From PALSA-911 sp963743035 (GTDB lineage Bacteria; Pseudomonadota; Alphaproteobacteria; Acetobacterales; Acetobacteraceae), in assembly GCA_963743035.1 (NCBI GenBank), contig CAVUOB010000015.1, forward strand, positions 182,088 to 246,087: a stretch of 64,000 bases of DNA. The letters run 5' to 3'. Of the stretch, positions 58,404 to 64,000 are shown in pieces (positions within the stretch are counted from its first letter, which is position 1; each line of letters starts with the position of its first letter). The position numbers and the translations under genes were made by a program. Under the pieces are notes generated by a model, which searched no databases, was not told where the DNA came from, and worked only from the letters and a program-made list of their open reading frames with translations.

Positions 58404-59745
58404 TCCGGCACCGGACGGCGGCACCGCGAAAGGCGGGGCAGGGGATCTGACCCCAACCCGGGGCCCGGAGATCGGGGCGGCCGAGTTCGCCGCCCGCATG
58501 GCGCATCTCGGACCGTTCGAGCCGGCGCCGCGCCTCGCCGTGGCGGTTTCCGGCGGCGCCGATTCCCTGGCGCTGGCCTTGCTCGCCGATCGCTGGGCGC
58601 GCGGCGAAGGCGGCTCGATCCTGGCGCTGATCGTCGACCACGGATTGCGCGACAGCTCCGCCGCCGAGGCGGCGGCGACCGCCGATCGTCTTGCGGCCCG
58701 CGGCGTCGACCGGCTCGTGCTGACCCTCACCGACCTGCCGCGCGGCGCCGGCCTTGCCGAGCGGGCCCGCCAGGCCCGCTACGACATCCTGGCGCGGGCC
58801 TGCGCGGCTGCCGGCATCGTGCATCTGCTGCTCGGCCATCATTTGGCCGACCAGGCGGAGACGCTGCTGATCCGCGCCCTCGGCGGCAGCGCCGCGCCCG
58901 GCATGGCGGCGATGGCGGCGCTGACGGAAACCCGGGATTTGCGCCTGCTGCGTCCGCTGCTCGCGATCCCGCCGGTGCGGCTGCGCGCGCATCTGCGCGC
59001 CGCCGGCATCGACTGGATCGAGGATCCGTCGAACCGGGATGCGAGCGCCCTGCGGCCCCGGCTGCGCCTGCTGCGGGCGGACCGGGACGGTACCGGCCCG
59101 GCCAGCCGGGCGCTCGCCGCCGCGGCGGCGGCGCATGGCAGCGACCGCGCGCGACGCGAGGGTCAGGCCGCGAGCGCGATGGCGCGCGACGTCATGCTGC
59201 GCCCGGAAGGCTTCGCCATCCTGCCGCGCCGACCGGTCGCGCCCAGCGTGTTCGCCGCCCTGGTGCAGGCGGTCTCCGGCGCCCGCTATCCCGCCGACAG
59301 CGCCGGGATCGCCGCGCTCGCCGCCGCTCCCCACCCGGCGACGCTGGCCGGCGTGCGCCTGATCGAGGCCAGGCGTGCGGACGGCGCAGCCCTGCTGATG
59401 CTGCGCGAGGAAGCCGCCATCGCCCCCCCGGTGCCGGCCCGCCCCGGCGCCGTGTGGGACGGCCGGTTTCGCATCGGCCGCGTGCCCGGCCGGGCTGACA
59501 CCGGCCCGGAGGGGCTCACTCTGGGCAAACTCGGCGATGCCGCCGCCGGCTTGCGCCGCCGCCCTGGCCTGCCTTCCGCGGTGCTGCGCACGCTGCCGGC
59601 GCTGCGTTGTGGCGAAAAGCTGGTGGCGGTGCCGCATCTGGGTTATCGTGACCCCGATGTATCTGCTGCAATCGAGGTCGGTTTCGCGCCCCTCCGGCCG
59701 GCGGGGCCCGGCGAGTTCGTCGCCATGCGGGAATGGAATACGTAG
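58387..59745 (+). CDS. tilS: tRNA(Ile)-lysidine synthase
   Basis: ATP-dependent enzyme of 452 residues that changes C34 of the CAU-anticodon isoleucine tRNA to lysidine. The PP-loop AVAVSGGADSLALALLADRW is near residue 52; VDHGLRD, HHLADQAETLL and RPLL-IPPVRLRAHL with WIEDPSNRD follow. Only the N-terminal synthase part is clear; the remainder is Ala/Arg-rich. GTG start inside the cpoB end. Confidence 0.93.
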   Translation: MPDANDPAPDGGTAKGGAGDLTPTRGPEIGAAEFAARMAHLGPFEPAPRLAVAVSGGADSLALALLADRWARGEGGSILALIVDHGLRDSSAAEAAATADRLAARGVDRLVLTLTDLPRGAGLAERARQARYDILARACAAAGIVHLLLGHHLADQAETLLIRALGGSAAPGMAAMAALTETRDLRLLRPLLAIPPVRLRAHLRAAGIDWIEDPSNRDASALRPRLRLLRADRDGTGPASRALAAAAAAHGSDRARREGQAASAMARDVMLRPEGFAILPRRPVAPSVFAALVQAVSGARYPADSAGIAALAAAPHPATLAGVRLIEARRADGAALLMLREEAAIAPPVPARPGAVWDGRFRIGRVPGRADTGPEGLTLGKLGDAAAGLRRRPGLPSAVLRTLPALRCGEKLVAVPHLGYRDPDVSAAIEVGFAPLRPAGPGEFVAMREWNT

Positions 59746-59969
59746 CATCGCCGGGGGACGCCGGTAACCAATCGGGGCAGCAGGCATGTTAGGGGATGCA
59801 GAGCGCGCCGCGGCTCCCTATGTTACTGATAGGTCCCGAGCGGACCGACCATCCGGCGACCGGCCCCTGGCCGAGCGTTCGGCGCTATATCCCGGCCGAC
59901 TTCCGCCTGTCGCGGATGAACTGGGCACTGAAGCTGACATGATCCAAGGGTAGGACTGAGCCACAAAAC

Positions 59970-61894
<1,925 letters not shown>

Positions 61895-61904
61895 CGCAGG
61901 AACC

Positions 61905-61933
61905 AAAGCCAGGGGCCGCGCCCCTGGCTTTTC
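61905..61933 (+). terminator. Rho-independent terminator after ftsH
   Basis: Stem AAAGCCAGGGG (61905-61915), loop CCGCG, stem CCCCTGGCTTT, then T and CC. The core stem equals that of the third palindrome after ssb. Confidence 0.85.
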
Positions 61934-61956
61934 CGATTCGAAGACACCCCCATCCG

Positions 61957-63005
61957 ATGCACCTGATCGAACCCCTCGGCCTGCTGGCCGGCGCACAGGC
62001 GCGCGAGGCCCTGGCCGCCGCCGTGGCCCTGCCGCTGCGCGCCGGCGCGTTCACGCTGGCCCGGCGGATCGGGCCACAGGGGATCGGCCACAGGGGATCA
62101 GGCCACAGGGGATCAGGGAGCGCGCCGGCCCGATCCTGTGCGCCGCCGACATTCCGCCGGATTGGCAGGCAGGGGCGCTGGCGCCGCTGCCGCCGCCCTG
62201 GGCCGGGCTGGCCGCGGACCGGCCCGCCGTCATGGGCATCCTCAACGTCACGCCGGACAGCTTCAGCGATGGCGGCCGGCACGCCGATCCCGCCCGCGCG
62301 GTCGCCGCCGGGCTGGCGATGGCGGCCGCCGGAGCCGACATCATCGATGTCGGCGGCGAATCGACCCGCCCGGGCTCCGCGGCGGTAACGCCGGACGAGG
62401 AACAGGCGCGGGTCGTCCCGGTCGTCCGCGGCCTGGCCGCCGCCGGCTTGCGGGTCTCCGTCGACACCCGCAACGCGGCGACCATGGCAGCGTCGCTCGA
62501 CGCCGGCGCCGTGATCGTCAACGACGTCTCTGCGCTGGCGCATGACCCCGCGGCAGCGCGCCTGGTGGCGTCGCGCGGCGCGGATGTGGTCCTGATGCAT
62601 ATGCGCGGCGAGCCGGCCACGATGAACAGCTTCGCGCGATATCAGGACGTTGCGGCGGAGGTGACGCGCGAACTGGCGGAGCGGGTGGATGCCGCGCTTG
62701 AGGCCGGCATCGCGCCTCACCGGATCGCCATCGACCCCGGCATCGGATTTGCCAAGACGGCGGAAAATAACGTTGAGTTATTGAATCGTTTGCCGGTCTT
62801 GTTTAATCTGCCCTTTCCAATTCTGGTAGGCCTATCTCGAAAATCATTCATTGGTAAGATAACTGGAGCGGATAACCCCATGCATCGCGTATCCGGATCG
62901 CTCGCCGCTGGACTGTTCGCGATTACCCGGGGGGCCTCCATCCTGCGTGTCCACGACGTGGCGGAGACGGCGCAGGCGATTCGGGTGCTGACGGCCTTGA
63001 ACTGA
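61957..63005 (+). CDS. folP: Dihydropteroate synthase (frameshift in an internal repeat)
   Basis: TIM-barrel enzyme of folate synthesis, about 349 residues after correction. A 90-residue N-terminal extension (HLIEPLGLLAGAQARE) precedes the core: MGILNVTPDSFSDGG, IDVGGESTRPGSAAVTPDEE, VIVNDVSALAHDP, HMRGEPATMN, PGIGFAKTAENNVELLN and GLSRKSFIGKITG. The break is at about 62081-62085 in a 15-bp tandem repeat whose second copy is one base short; restoring it gives three in-frame (G/R)PQGI units. Bases 62757-62885 are much more AT-rich than the rest of the gene. Confidence 0.92.
62066..62109. repeat. 15-bp tandem repeat, three copies, inside folP
   Basis: GGATCGGGCCACAGG (62066-62080), the 14-base copy GGATCGGCCACAGG (62081-62094) and GGATCAGGCCACAGG shifted by one G phase (62095-62109), followed by GGATCAGGG. 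The short second copy causes the folP frameshift. Confidence 0.85.
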
Positions 63006-63191
63006 CCGGGGGTTGTCATTGCATTCCCGTCCGTCTCCGGCTGCACTGGCCATTCCGATCGGAGTGGAATTTTTGCATGGAACGCCTTCCGGTGTGAACA
63101 CTTCTGGGAAGGACAATTCTGCCCTAAACGCTATTCCTGCATGCGCGAACCGAGACGGCACCGACGCCGCTGCAACCTGGACGGTCCAATC

Positions 63192-64000
63192 ATGAATCAT
63201 ACAAGGCGTTTGTTCGGCACCGATGGCATTCGGGGCAAGGCCAACGTCGATCCGATGACGGCGGAAACCGCGCTGCGGCTGGGCCAGGCCGCAGGCCTGC
63301 TGTTCACCCGCGGCACGCATCGTCATCGCGTGCTGATCGGCAAGGACACCCGCCTGTCCGGCTACCTGGTCGAGCCGGCGCTGACGGCGGGCTTCATCGG
63401 CGCCGGCATGGACGTCACCCTGGTCGGCCCGCTGCCGACGCCGGCGATCGCCATGCTGACGCGCAGCCTGCGGGCCGATATCGGCGTGATGATCTCCGCC
63501 TCGCACAACTCCTTCGAGGATAACGGCATCAAGCTGTTCGGCCCGGACGGGTTCAAGCTGTCGGACGAGACGGAAATGCGCATCGAGGCGATGATGTCGT
63601 CCGACCTCAGCGCCGACATGGCCGGCCCGCGTGAGCTCGGCCGCGCCAACCGGCTGGAAGACGCCGGCGGGCGCTATATCGAGGCGGCGAAGGCCAGCTT
63701 CCCGCGCGGGCTGCGGCTGGACGGCATGAAGATCGTCATCGACTGCGCCAACGGCGCGGCCTATCGCGTGGCCCCATCGGTGCTGTGGGAGCTGGGCGCG
63801 ACGGTGATCCCGCTCGGCGTCAAGCCGGACGGGTTCAACATCAACCAGGGATGCGGATCGACCTGCCCGGACTATCTTTGCGCCCAGGTGCTGGAGCACG
63901 AGGCCGATCTCGGCATCACGCTGGATGGCGACGCGGACCGCGTGCTGATGGCCGACGAGCACGGCGAACTGATCGACGGCGACCAGTTGCTGGCGCTGAT
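63192..64000 (+). CDS. glmM: Phosphoglucosamine mutase (3' truncated by window edge)
   Basis: Enzyme making glucosamine-1-phosphate for peptidoglycan and LPS. The N-terminal RRLFGTDGIRGKANVDPMT, the phosphoserine loop GVMISASHNSFEDNGIKLFG, and the metal loop LGITLDGDADRVLMADEHG are present. The last codons run off the window at 64000 without a stop. The 186 bases between folP and this start hold no gene that I can support. Confidence 0.95.
   Translation, partial: MNHTRRLFGTDGIRGKANVDPMTAETALRLGQAAGLLFTRGTHRHRVLIGKDTRLSGYLVEPALTAGFIGAGMDVTLVGPLPTPAIAMLTRSLRADIGVMISASHNSFEDNGIKLFGPDGFKLSDETEMRIEAMMSSDLSADMAGPRELGRANRLEDAGGRYIEAAKASFPRGLRLDGMKIVIDCANGAAYRVAPSVLWELGATVIPLGVKPDGFNINQGCGSTCPDYLCAQVLEHEADLGITLDGDADRVLMADEHGELIDGDQLLAL

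Noticed and set aside
63013..63195. A 60-codon frame between folP and glmM
   Set aside because: No ribosome site, no recognisable pattern, and it runs to the glmM start; the space is better read as a leader or promoter region.

Overview
The window reads as one continuous stretch of a high-GC alphaproteobacterial chromosome, most likely from the Acetobacteraceae/Rhodospirillales. Three things point there: the gene order ruvCAB-ybgC-tolQRAB-pal-cpoB-tilS-ftsH-folP-glmM, a LexA box of the alphaproteobacterial GTTC-N7-GTTC type, and a 6S RNA-like gap between zapA and the 5-formyl-THF cyclo-ligase gene. The lineage is inferred from gene content, not from a search. I saw no phage, insertion sequence, CRISPR array, rRNA or tRNA.

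Layout. 0-13.5 kb is catabolic and transport DNA: the end of a tartrate/malate-type dehydrogenase, a small gene behind a Fur-like operator, a four-gene polyamine-type ABC transporter with a divergent PuuB-like oxidase, a luciferase-like flavoprotein, an MFS / Zn-dehydrogenase / lactonase cassette, and a phospholipase D-type cardiolipin synthase with an EEP phosphatase. 13.7-25.4 kb holds cbpM-cbpA, an alpha/beta hydrolase lacking the usual nucleophile, a fused CydDC-like ABC exporter, a polyprenyl sugar-phosphate transferase, a CoA-transferase, and nadA-nadC with their repressor gene nrtR and two operator-like palindromes. 25.5-32 kb has a di-haem lipoprotein, an ATPase, yajC, sodB, a phytoene-synthase-like gene and a patatin. 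32-39 kb has divergent uvrA and ssb around a LexA box and a 931-residue beta-helix/beta-roll protein. 39-43 kb carries suhB, efp, epmB and epmA, the complete EF-P lysylation set. 43-50 kb has asparaginase, thiE, class I aldolase, zapA, the putative 6S RNA, fthC, ymdB and yebC. 50-64 kb is the recombination (ruvCAB), envelope (tol-pal) and housekeeping (tilS, ftsH, folP, glmM) block.

Two window-wide patterns deserve attention. First, several normally essential or important genes (tolQ, tolR, tolA, tolB, ftsH, folP, class I aldolase, cbpA, a phytoene-synthase-like gene) are each broken by one to three small indels, although both sides of every break are well conserved. This looks more like uncorrected sequence errors than decay, so these genes are annotated as full-length with frameshifts. 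Second, at least ten places carry perfect or near-perfect tandem duplications of 12-18 bp in two to four copies. Nearly all lie on or just beyond stop codons, and one lies inside folP. No listed feature type explains this, and it is the most unusual signal I found.
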